Below are positions 20,856 through 31,774 of a stretch of DNA of 64,000 nt, piece by piece (the first letter of the stretch is position 1; every line of letters begins with the position of its first letter). The notes beneath the pieces were generated by a model. The model did not search any database. It saw only the letters and a list, made by a program, of their open reading frames with translations, and had not been told where the DNA came from. The DNA comes from Drosophila miranda (Eukaryota; Arthropoda; Insecta; Diptera; Drosophilidae): the NCBI RefSeq assembly GCF_003369915.1, contig NC_046677.1, forward strand, positions 10,106,001-10,170,000, written 5' to 3'. A program made the position numbers and the translations under genes.

Positions 20856-23800
20856 ATGCCATTTAAATTCTTGAAAAAGTGTCGCCAATATAATGTGACG
20901 TCTAAAAGTTTGTTTGTTATTTCAGTGCATCATTTGTTGGGTGAGTAAACCCTCAGTGCCAGGAAGGGGGCGTAGCACCTATCAGCTATAATATCTATGA
21001 GTCGACGTCGTCTACCCACAAAACAGCTGCCATTACACTTGTTGGTTTATTTAATTGCAAATCTACACATAATTGTACTTATATTGCCCCCGCCACATGA
21101 TAAGCATTTGGTTTATCATGGCCTGATGCGGGGGTTACCAGTTTTTTTTGTTTGTTGCTTTTGTCTGTCTTGTTGCAATTGGCCAACATTTTAGGACTAA
21201 GAAATGCGGCAACAACAACAGGAAAACCTGTTGCGCTGTTATCCTGACCTAACAGGGGCCCTGTGTAACAGTGGAATAACAGTGGATCTCATAAGACCGC
21301 TCTGTTGCGCCACATTACCATTGGATAACCATTAAGAAACCCAAAAAACCTCGACAATTTCCGTTTTTTAAAACAAATATGGCCTCATAAGAGATTAGAA
21401 AGAAGCTAGTAGCACTTTTTATGGGGTGTCGAATGGTTAGATACCCCTTAAAGTCATCGTTGATTATGATTTTTGACTGCTTTATGCCACAAAAGCATCT
21501 TATTTCTATAGATTTTTCATGATATAGTTATCTGTGTTATAGATCTACCTATGAATATGCTATTTCCATCTATTTATTGAAGGATCTATTGTAAAAAGGT
21601 ATATTGTATAGCCATCCGATTAGTTATTATTGTGTAAAAGACTATAAATCGTACAAAGGTTCTCGTTTTGAACGATGTTTCTTATTAAACCCATCATATA
21701 TAGTCCACCGATCTGGGCAAAACCGATTGGAGTCCTAAATAATGCAAAAAATAATGATTTTTGTAGGGCCTTTCTTAGAAATTTTACAGTATTTCTACCT
21801 TCCTGCTCCACTTGACAAACCTCTTGCCAAGCCCATCACACCTTCTCTTAGAGGGTATTACAAATGTATTAACATATTTGCGCGTGCTGTGGGCCAGGCC
21901 CATAGAGGCAAGCATTTTTGTATATTTTTCCGAGCACGTTTTTAATCGCCGAACCCCTCTCTCTCTCTCTTTCTCTCTCTGGTTATTTTTGTAGACACCT
22001 CCAGTACCGTCGATTGCACGATCAGTTCGGAGAGCAAGGGCCAGGAGTGCTTGGACAATGTCTGCCAGCGTCTGCTCATCCAGCAGCCAGAGTTCTTTGG
22101 ACTGCGTTACCTCGTCCGTGGAAAGGAGGATGAGTATAAATGGATCGATCTGGAGCGATCGCTGAGCCGCCAGCTGGAGAAGTATGCGGCCGGGCCAAAG
22201 ATCTACCTGCGAGTGCGCCACTATGTGACGACGGGTGTGAGGCATCTGAGCGACGAGGCCACCAGATTCTACTACTTTCTGCAGCTAAAGAGCGACATTT
22301 ATGAGGGGAAGATCGCCTGTGACATCCGTACAGCCATCCTGCTGGCTCTGTACTGCCGCCAGGCTGAGTACGACAGCTACCAGGGGGACAAGCAGAGCAA
22401 GGATTACCTGAAGAAGTCTCTAGTGCTGCCGCGGAATATGCAGGGCCTGGCCAACGATGACAGCATGCTGGAGGGCCTCATCATGGAGGTGCTACAGCAG
22501 CAGGCGACCCTGGCGCATCTCACCCAAAGCCGGGCGGAGGAGATGTACATACAGTGCTGTCAGCAGCTAGATGGCTATGGGGAGGAACGTTTCTCTGCGA
22601 AGGATACGCTGGGGAACGATCTCCTCCTGGGTCTGGCCATCAATGGAATGGTCGTGAATGCCGACAACGGGCGGCAGTACTTTCCCTGGAAGGACTTTCA
22701 CACGGTGACCATCGACAAGCGCACCATCAAGATCGAACAGAACAAACTCGATGGCGATGGCAGCATCGTCGGGAGCTTCATCTTTGGGGAGGCCGACACC
22801 GCACGCTACTTCTGGAAACTGTGCATCAGCCAGCACAAGTTCTTCAAGCGGTACATTGACACGGCCACGCCCTCGAGCATGGGCAGTGCGGCGGACGTAG
22901 AGAGTAGCGCTCACATTGGTGGCGACAGCGTGGGCTATGTGGATTACGATTATGGAGAGGCGGCAGGCGTCGAACAACTCCAGCAGCAGCAGCAGCTCCA
23001 ACAGCAGCAACAACAGCACATGCAACAGCAACATCAGCTGCAGCAGCAACAACAGCAACAGATTCTATCCTCCAATATGTCCCTCACGACCAGCGCCAAC
23101 CACAGCCACAGCCAGCTCTTGGGTCAGAGCAGCTCCTGCCTTGACTTGAGCAACAATAACCTGCACAGCAGCAACGGAATGCTCCACCACAACAACAACA
23201 ATGAGGAAAGAGAGCGCCTCAAAGCCATGCTTCCCACTTACAGGCCCGCTCCGGACTACGAGACGGCCGTCCAGCTAAAATATCGCACTCCCTCCGCCGA
23301 GCTGCACAACGTGACGCTCGCCTTGGCCGCCCCGGGGAACGCCTACTATGCGGGCTCCCAGCCGGATGTCCACAATCCGGGGGGATACAATGAGAACGTA
23401 GTCTTTGGCCACCTGACGGCGCACCGGTATCCGGATGTGGCCCAGCCAGCCGCTGCCCTTCATCACCACATCAATCTCTACCAAACGCAGCAGCAACAGC
23501 AACAACAGCAGCAGCCAGCTGTGGGCACGGCCCAGGCGTATCTGGAGATCTCGCAGCGGATGCATATGATGCGGCACAAGGCACCGCCGCCATATCCCGT
23601 CAATCGATTGAGCTCCTCGTCGACGCCCGATCTGGCCGTGGCCACGCCCCGACCGCTGCAGGGATACCGCAACTACGTGAGCGGTTCGTCCCCAGATCTA
23701 GTCTCCAATCGCACGCTCCTCAATGGCGGACAGTTTGTGGCTCTGGCTGCCGGTGGCCATGGTGGGAATATGCCCACCTCTTCGGGGGCGACCATGCTGC

Positions 23801-26244
23801 ATCACTACATCGGCCATATGGGGCACTCGCAGCCGTATTTGCCACCGCATGGCACCTTCGAGAACCTCAATATGATCGAGGAGCAGCCTTCCATTATGTC
23901 GCAGCTGCGACAATCGGCCATGAGTCAGGCGGCGGCGCAAGCTGCCGTCGTGGCAACACAGAGGTATGTTTATAGAAGAGTAGCGATTAAAAACAATTAA
24001 CAAAGAAATAATTAAGAAGAACTCAAGATATCAAACGTTTTCCAAGGAAATTCTGGCTTATGGTAGATGAAACTTTAGATATCCCACAGATTGTGGGCTC
24101 ATTTTAGAGAAATGTCAATTCTGTATAATTCGGATAAGAATTTCCAACCCATTTATAGAGTTATTTTAAAGAAACATTAGATATCCAACAGATACCTCAA
24201 TAATTAGTGGTTCTCTTACATCCCAACCCTATACACAGCACTAATTAAACTCGTTTTCCCTTCTAGTTCACCCACCCTACCACCGAGTGGCTATCGCAGC
24301 TCTGCACCACCTCCAGCCAGCAGTCCACAGCCACCGCCAGTGGTTGTGCCGCCACAGAAATCCACCACACCCACGCCTTTACAGCGGAGCGTTGTTAACG
24401 GATCCATTGAGCCGATCTACGAGAATGTGCCACTGCCACAGAGGGCATCGGGAGGCAGCAGTGGAGCAGCGGCTGCCCACGCAGAGGCAATGCGTCAGCG
24501 GGCCTCCTCCATACAGTCGGCGCCGCCAGGGGTGGTGCCCGTGCCAGCAGTACGTCATGCCAGCAGCAATAACGTGGTCACTGTGACGGTGAATGCCCAG
24601 CCAAATAATGAGATTACGCGGAATATCCAAAAGTTCGCAGCGGATCGGGCGGTCAGCAGCGAGATGCAGTTCCTGGAGCCGCAGGCACCGCAGAGGGCGG
24701 CCCGGGCGGCCAGTGCTGCGCCGGCCATAGGGGCAACGGCGCCACCGCGTCAGCATCGGTCCACGGCGAGCCTCAACAAATCCACGACGGTGGATGTCAT
24801 TTCACCCACAGGCGACTCGCTCCATCAACAATTTAGTGCCATGAATCTGTCAGCCAATACATCAGCATCCACTTCATCCATGTTCAACTCGACGCTGGAC
24901 ACCACCTCCTCGTCGGCGGCCAGCAAAGATGGCAAGCGGAAGAAGCGCTGGAACTTTCTGGCGCGCAGCAAGACCCCCGACAAACAGAAGGCGGCCACGC
25001 TGGGCAGAGAGAAGGCCACCTCCTCCAACCAGCATGCAAAGCTGGCGGCAAAGATGAAGCTGGCCCAAGACGATCTCAATCTGCCCAATCGATGGTCCAC
25101 GGGGGTGAGCAAACCGCAGCCAATATCGGGGCAATACTCCAAGGATAAATTGGTATAACGATGCGAAAATATATTCCCAAAGAGTAGTTTCTAATGATAG
25201 TTTCATTCCAGTGCCAGATTCTCAATGAGAAACTACAGGATACACAGCTGTTTATGGAATTTGAACACATACCGAAGCGACGAGAGAATGCCCTGTACGA
25301 TTGCGCTTTGCTGGAGGAGAACGAACCGAAGAACCATGATCCCAATTTTCTGCCCTACGACGACAATCGTGTCAGACTGACGCCCGCAATGGACAATCGC
25401 CATGGCTATGTGAATGCCTCGTATATATCGGTGGGTGGAAACGACTTTGCCCATTGAAAAGCTTTAAATTTCATAACTTTCTCCGGTTCCTTAGGCCACT
25501 GTGGGCACTAAGCAGCGCTTCTATATTGTGGCCCAATCCCCGCAGGAGTCGCAGACGATGCGCATCTTCTGGCAGTGCGTGTGGGAGGCAGATGTCTATC
25601 TGGTGGTGCAGCTAACCGAAGACATGAGCTACATTCCTCTGAGCAGTCAGCAGCGTTTGGAGTTTGGACAGGTACGTGATCCATTCCCTAACTCTAAAGC
25701 AGTTATCCATGTAAGTCCTCTATCCCCTTGCAGTTCCAAGTGTATCAGGAGTTCTCACAGACCACCGATCGTTGCACCACCAGCAAACTGCGTCTCTATC
25801 ATGCACCCTCGCGTCGCTATCGGTCTGTGTGGCATCTGCAGTACGCCGACTGGGCGGAACAGAACTGTCCCCGGGATGTGAATCATTTTCTTGACTTTCT
25901 CGAGGAACTCAACTCTGTGAGATTGGCCTCGACACATGAGGTGCCGCCCGGCCACAATACGAATCCTCCGGTGCTCATCCACTGCCTGGAAGGTGGCGGG
26001 AGGTCTGGCGTGACCTTAACAGCAGATCTGTTGCTCTACACCTTAGACCACAATGAGGTAAGAGCTAGGACTCAGATTTGTTTAGAGTATTAATTGTATT
26101 CTCTGATATTTGTAGGACTTGGACATACCCCGTGTCATTGGACAGCTGCGTCATCAGCGGGACAGCATTATACCATCCCTGGCGCAATACAAATTCATAT
26201 ACAATCTGCTCATCACTTATCTGAAGCGCACGAGATTGATTTAA
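20856..26244 (+). CDS. Pez: Pez, FERM-domain protein tyrosine phosphatase (PTPN14/21 type)
   Basis: Seven coding exons: 20856-20940, 21995-23963, 24267-25152, 25212-25430, 25495-25671, 25734-26057 and 26116-26244. All junctions are GT-AG and in phase, giving 1262 residues. Exon 1 (MPFKFLKKCRQYNV) matches the start of the PTPN14 family. FERM spans residues about 15-320. A long low-complexity middle with two polyQ runs and a PPPY box (about residue 558) follows, then the C-terminal PTP domain (about 980-1262). The signature is HCLEGGGRSG, with catalytic Cys1196 and Arg1202. The WPD loop reads WAE (1152-1154), lacking the usual acid Asp. From established work, fly Pez binds Kibra through PPxY/WW contacts and restrains intestinal stem-cell growth via Hippo signalling at the cell cortex. 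The end of intron 1 and start of exon 2 were copied to 10781. Polyadenylation signal AATAAA at 26658. Confidence 0.96.
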
Positions 26245-26657
26245 TGGAGAACCAGGGCTTCCCAAAAGTATTTTTCATCCTTTAAGATTTACACATACAA
26301 AAAAGCGAACAATTTTACTTTACTTTAAGACTTTGTCCATATCCACCATTACAGTGCGTGCCACGGCTGTATAGTACTGTATCGCACTGTATGTGACCAC
26401 AAATAAACTGCTCTTCCTTTTCGGGCAGCTACTCTTAAACAGACCCCAACATCGCTTTAAGTTTTTAAGTTGCAGAATTTGTTACCAAAACTAGAACCAC
26501 AATCAAATTTTGTTAAATATACGACTAACGCGTGGTAGTGCCTAGGTTTAAAGCCAAATTATTTATACACGTATTTGTATGTATGTACTATATTTTTTTA
26601 AAAGAGCCACAAGAAAAGCAAAATGCGGATTAACGAATTAACGAATTGACAGAAAGC

Positions 26658-26663
26658 AATAAA
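26658..26663 (+). terminator. Candidate Pez polyadenylation signal
   Basis: AATAAA lies 414 bp after the Pez stop, followed by T-rich sequence. It is the first good signal found downstream. Confidence 0.5.
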
Positions 26664-28244
26664 AATTATACAAATTTTATACATGTTATATTCATTTTTA
26701 TTTATCGACTGATGTTCCAATACACATATCTGTATACATATAGAATTTTTAAATGAATTACAAAATACAATTCAAATACTGTTTCGTGTAAATATTAATG
26801 TGTTTTGTTTTAGCTCTGCAAAAAGTTACGTTTTGTTATTTTTATTGATCCAAGACGGGACGGACGGGGGCATCATAGTTAGGACAGGACTTTCATGCTG
26901 GTCGGGAGAAATCGTGCTGGAATTTTTAAGGAAACGTTTTAATTCTTTTGTTTTTGGCTGCCCCTTGGGACTCCTTAATATATTGCTTTATGAAATGGAT
27001 TTAATAATCCTCAAAATAGGAAGATATTTTTGGCACTTCTTTCAAATCTTTATGTAGAAATTAGCCAGTCCAAAGTGCTTGAAAAAACGTATATCATTAA
27101 CATTTAAAACCCATAATATTCTTCAAAAAACAATCATTGAAAATTTAATTAGCTTTCAAAAATAGGATACACACCCTCAAAATTGTAGTGGAGTATTTCT
27201 TCTTGTACTCTCATTACTGTCTCCTTCTGGGGGTTTTTTTTTTTTTTTTGATTTAAATTTAAGCAAAATGCAAAATTTGGTTTTGATTTTTGTGGTTTTT
27301 TATTACAGTATTTGAGCTTTGTTTGGATAACCTTCTTGTAAGGTTCTTAAACAAGCAAATTGGAGATTGGTTTTTATGCCCGATACTCAAAGAATACAGG
27401 GCTATATTCAAATTTAAACTTAATTCAAATTACAAAGAGCACGATGTATACAATTATAATATTTGTCTTTAGCTAAATATTTACTTTGTTTATACGAAAC
27501 ATTTTACGAAATTTGTGAATCAGAGTTGACAGATCCACCTATCAAATGGTAAAACCTCAGCTCTCCGCCCGACCAAGCGACCGAGGGGCGGTTAGAACTT
27601 AACTGACTAAAAGAGCTTGCTTAAGAGATTTTTCATTAATTTTTTTCTCTGGAAACTTGTTTGTTTTTGGAATTTAAATGCTTTCAGATCGGATTTCAAC
27701 TCTGTTAATATTTAGATGTCTGTCGATCGTTGGGCTGCCTCCATAGTCAGGATGGTTTAGAACGGAACGATCGCTATCCATCAGATAGCCTCAGATAAAA
27801 CAAAATGTGCATCGTATAAAAAAAGTAAACATTTCTTAAAAGTATTTCTAATTCGATTTTGTTTAGTCTTTAGCAAAACATAAATTGGTTTTTGCATTGG
27901 AATTCAGGCTAGTTTTTGTTCAGGTTTGTGTTTTTGTATACATAAATATGGTATAGAGATTTCTTGTATATAGGTTTGTATATATATATATATTGTATAT
28001 ATTCTATGTATATAACAGGCAATCATGCACACACCAAAAATATATAGTATATATACTCGTATTGTAGATATTGGAGTCAAAAAATGATTACATTTCGGTT
28101 ATGCTGCGTTCAAGAGAAAAACAAAAAAATCTTATCATTCAAATTACTATCCACTAATTTAACCATTTTACATTATCCTTTATCATACACTGTCTTCTTT
28201 GAAGAACATTATTTGTCTTAATATTAATCATCATATATATCAAA
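26664..28244. other. AT-rich intergenic DNA between Pez and the inverted repeat
   Basis: No coding region is supported. A short piece near 27377 (TGCCCGATACTCAAAGAATA) resembles the 5' tip of the DINE-1-like repeat, and TA-rich microsatellites lie near 27975-28060. Confidence 0.5.
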
Positions 28245-28787
28245 ATGACCGAACCTATCCCTTCCACTTCAAAACAAGCATCATCCCAATATTCAGCAAC
28301 TTTGTCTGCTGATCTTGTCAGTGATGACGATATAACCGGATTTCTTGACAACACTGAAATTCAGCAAGGAATTGGCAGAGAGTTGAACGTCTGGAGTGAC
28401 AACTATTTCTTCAATGAACATTTTCCTAGCGAAAAAGTTCCATTTGTTTCTAATATTGTCCTCAAGTCATCATGCATGAAACTTTGCACATTTTTTGCAG
28501 GAGAGTCCTCTCATCCAAAAGATATTCAGATTGATTTGAAAAATGCCATTCTTGGATTAAGACATCCTCAAGACATATCCAAGACTTTCTTTGCTGAATT
28601 TACCACCGATGCCAAAACTGCTGAAACCTCTAACACTCCTACAGAAAATTGGAAACCTCCAACTCCTGTGAAAGACGGTTATATGGCCAGCCAAAGCACA
28701 ACAGAAGAGGACAAAGAAGCTGCAGGAAAGAAAATGTTGGCAGGGGATGTGTATACTTGTAAGTATACTTACACTTGTAAGTATTGA
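28245..28787 (+). pseudogene. Virus-like coding fragment, plus-strand arm
   Basis: An open frame of 180 codons starting MTEPIPSTSK. The coding part up to about 28750 is almost identical to the minus-strand arm at 30232-29738. Beyond that the frame runs into a different, palindromic TAAGTATACTTAC-type sequence and stops, so the protein is truncated. It has no match to a known fly gene that I can recall. A predominantly polar N-terminal segment with scattered acidic and serine residues, and the compact length of the parent frame (about 470 codons), would suit a nucleoprotein of a negative-strand RNA virus. This is a hypothesis only; no diagnostic motif was found. A DNA element gene is the alternative. 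Confidence 0.45.
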
Positions 28788-30232
28788 AAATGGGAATTGA
28801 AGATGTATTGTTAAAATGGGGACATGCCGGTATTAAATGTTTTTGCATTGCCTGAATATATCTTCTTGGAGGAGTCTGTTAAGGGGACATCCATAACGTC
28901 GATGTTGAGGGAGGCGTAGTTTTCTGCTCTCTCACGCTCCTTAGCAAAGATCTTTTGAGCTATGGCAGACTGTAAAATGTACATTTTTGATACATCTGAT
29001 CCTTGTTCAAAGACATCAATATAAGCGGCACATCTCGTAATAAGTCGGTGGTTACTTGAAGTAGAAAACCTATTGAAATGGGAAGGATTATAAAGTCGAC
29101 AATACCTCCATGTTAATTGAGCAGACAGGGATTGTTTTTCTCCAAAAAGAGTTATTGTACAGGCCGTTCCGCCAAGTTGTAGCATTCTTATAACCTGCAC
29201 TAATGCATCTTTTACCAATGATGTGCATATCTGCTTTGCAAAATCTTTGGTTGACCTGTCACATGCCTTTGCAGCATGTTGAAAGTGTTTGATTGGAGCC
29301 AATCCGTGCATGCCTACATGTGTTAGACAGCCTCCATATAGTATTCCCAAAATGTTGGTGTCTGGAGATTTTTTATTGTATTCTATTGTAGCCTTTCCTT
29401 TGAAGACGCGATGGTGTGTAGAGTCTTTAATGATGCAATACAAGGGGGAACAATTGGAATGGCCACATTCATGGCCTTGAACAGCTCATTGAATTGTCTT
29501 CCCATTCTATTGGCCATGGATCTCTGAACAGTTTCTGGCTTTTTGCAGATAAATTTTAGGCAATGCAATGACATGAATCCTATTATGGAGGAGGCGGTGT
29601 ATGCATCCTTGTCAAGACTTCTTTGGTCTTTTAGTCCTTCCAGAGAGTCAGAGATGTATTTTCAAAAATCAATGATTGATCGAGTGTCAACGGATGTGAT
29701 CTCTCCAGTGTTGCTGACAATTGCATCTGAGGCTTGGACATCCCCTGCAAACATTTTCTTTCCTGCAGCTTCTTTGTCCTCTTCTGTTGTGCTTTGGCTG
29801 GCCATATAACCGTCTTTCACAGGAGTTGGAGGTTTCCAATTTTCTGTAGGAGTGTTAGAGGTTTCAGCAGTTTTGGCATCAGTGGTAAATTCAGCAAAGA
29901 AAGTCTTGGATATGTCTTGAGGATGTCCTTATCCAAGAATGGCATTTTTCAAATCAATCTGAATATCTTTTGGATGAGAGGACTCTCCTGCAAAAAATGT
30001 GCAAAGTTTCATGCATGATGACTTGAGGACAATATTAGAAACAAATGGAACTTTTTCGCTAGGAAAATGTTCATTGAAGAAATAGTTGTCACTCCAGACG
30101 TTCAACTCTCCGCCAATTCCTTGCTGAATTTCAGTGTTGTCAAGAAATCCGGTTATATAGTCATCACTGACAAGATCAGCAGACAAAGTTGCTGACTATT
30201 GGGATGATGCTTGTTTTGAAGTGGAAGGGATA
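28253..30232. repeat. Large inverted repeat: arms 28253-28750 and 29738-30232, 987 bp spacer
   Basis: The right arm is the reverse complement of the left with only a handful of substitutions over about 495 bp (for example GACGATATA versus GACTATATA, and GGCAGAGAG versus GGCGGAGAG). The left arm is 498 bp and the right 495 bp. The spacer is the continuation of the minus-strand copy. A transcript crossing it would form a long, nearly perfect hairpin. Confidence 0.92.
28811..30232 (-). pseudogene. Virus-like coding sequence, minus-strand longer copy (broken)
   Basis: Read on the minus strand from 30232 down, this copy begins with the same sequence as the plus arm but lacks the ATG (homology starts inside codon 3). 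It has a TAG stop a few codons in (at about 30195), a TGA near 29665, and a frame change near 29440. The last 210 codons (29443-28811) are open and contain a helical, Cys-poor stretch with AKERERAENYASL and a C-terminal KKIYSGNAKTF. The whole corresponds to roughly 470 codons of one protein. I do not recognise the family with certainty. A mononegavirus nucleoprotein-like endogenous viral element is my best guess on size and composition. It has no intron and no nearby transposase. The breaks show it is not expressed as a full protein. Confidence 0.45.
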
Positions 30233-30282
30233 GGTCTATGCGCCAAATGTTAATATTATGATTTACTTTAATTTTTATGAAA

Positions 30283-30494
30283 AAGTGCAAAACCGAGTAC
30301 ATGCGAGTTCTTTTGGTTTTTTACATTTCATTCTTTGACAAATTTTTACTCGTTCTTGTAATTATTGTTTATTTGTTAAGAATACAAGTATTTATATGGG
30401 GAACAAATTTGGTTTGTTTGGCTTTATTCGTTTGCCTGTTATGGGAGGCTAAAGTCAGTGATTATGAGTATGTACTCACTTTTGCTCCCCACTG
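30283..30494 (-). mobile_element. Short Tc1-like MITE
   Basis: About 212 bp with inverted ends. On the minus strand it starts TA then CAGTGGGGAGCAAAAGTGAG. The other end on the plus strand reads AGTGCAAAACCGAGTACATG. A related copy in reverse orientation lies at 54056-54245. TA target and CAGTG start suit Tc1/mariner elements. It has no coding capacity. Confidence 0.6.
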
Positions 30495-30499
30495 TATAT

Positions 30500-31774
30500 A
30501 CAAAAATTCACAAAACAATCAAGTCTCAGGGTTGTTTTTGTCTTTTATATAAACTTATGTTTCCGGTTGGTATTTCGGGTGTAGTTGTACTTTGATTTTC
30601 TCATTTTTCATGTGTGTCGGCTAGAGTCTAGGTCGGTATTGCATTTTGTCTTTCATTTCGTATCCGTATCCGTATCCTACCTTCGCAAAAAATACGCATA
30701 AATACAACGAATGATTGGAAAAATATTCGATATCATTTTCTCTCTCTTTGTCTCTCACTTTTGGGCTTACAAACTAAATATTTGGAATTGGAGCGAAGGT
30801 TTTTCAGCGTGTATATAGTATATCGTATATAAGTAGTATGTATATAGTATAACTAACTTGTACATAAGCATAAAAAAGAAGTATACATTAATGGAATTCA
30901 CGAGAGAGCCCCTGTTTGTGTGTGTGTGTGTGTGTTTGTTTGAGTAAGTGCTCTCTAGTCCGTCCTGTTTTTCTGTTTTAGTATGCGTGTGGATCGTCCT
31001 CGTTGTGTTGTGTTGGGCATTCGGAAAATTCTGCTTTGTTTTGTCTGTAAATGCCGACGTTGAAGTCTTCAAAAGAGTTTGATTTTGGATTTCTGCTTGG
31101 GTGGTGGGGTCTGCCTGCAGACGACGTTTTCTTCTACAAGAAAAGGCAACGACTAAGCGCTCGGAGGCGGTGAATGTTTGCTTGTTTGGGGCGGGACCTT
31201 GTGTACAAAGAATTTAGCTAAATTAAATTATAAATCGTAAGCCACTAGAGCAACTAAAATTAAACTGTAAGACACTTAAGCTAAATTCTAAATTAAATAC
31301 GCGACACAATTGGCTTCCAGTTACTCGCCTCTCTCTCACTTTTGGGATGCTACTCCTCCTCCGAAGATGGGGTCTCTGTTTGTCTTTCATTCTTGGGTTT
31401 TTTGCTGGCGAAATGGAAACCACACAACCATTAACAAATTTTGGCAACTCTACTATATGCTGGAAAGAGACAAATAAAGTCGATTTAGTTTGGAATTATG
31501 GGTAGAAATTTATGGTACGGTGTGTTTTGGAAGGCAGCGGTGGGCACGACTTTGCTTTCGACTCGGGACGCACAAGCGAAGCCTTCAACAGGGAAGGTAC
31601 GAGACTTTTCTTGTTCTTGGACTGCTCTCAAAGTTTTCCAACAATTTTCATTCGAAAACCGATCCAAGATCTTTCCACTTCCAAAACACACTGTCAAAGA
31701 CATAACTCTAAGTACTCACAACTAATTAAATTAACATTTTAGTAGTTAAAACAGCACAATTTGATTTGATTTCA
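30500..31774. other. Gef26 3' UTR/downstream DNA
   Basis: Downstream of the Gef26 stop on the minus strand. It is AT-rich with a TG microsatellite at 30917-30936 and TA runs near 30810-30850. The polyadenylation site is not fixed. Small open frames here look random. Confidence 0.45.

Noticed and set aside
22567-23058. Minus-strand leucine-rich frame over Pez exon 2
   Set aside because: Antisense of the CAG/CAA repeats gives poly-Leu; a shadow of Pez.
30277-30552. A 91-codon membrane-like protein
   Set aside because: The frame lies mostly inside the Tc1-like MITE, whose T-rich DNA gives hydrophobic residues.
31490-31742. Several overlapping small frames on both strands downstream of Gef26
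   Set aside because: They overlap in different frames, with no homology or start context; likely 3' UTR sequence.
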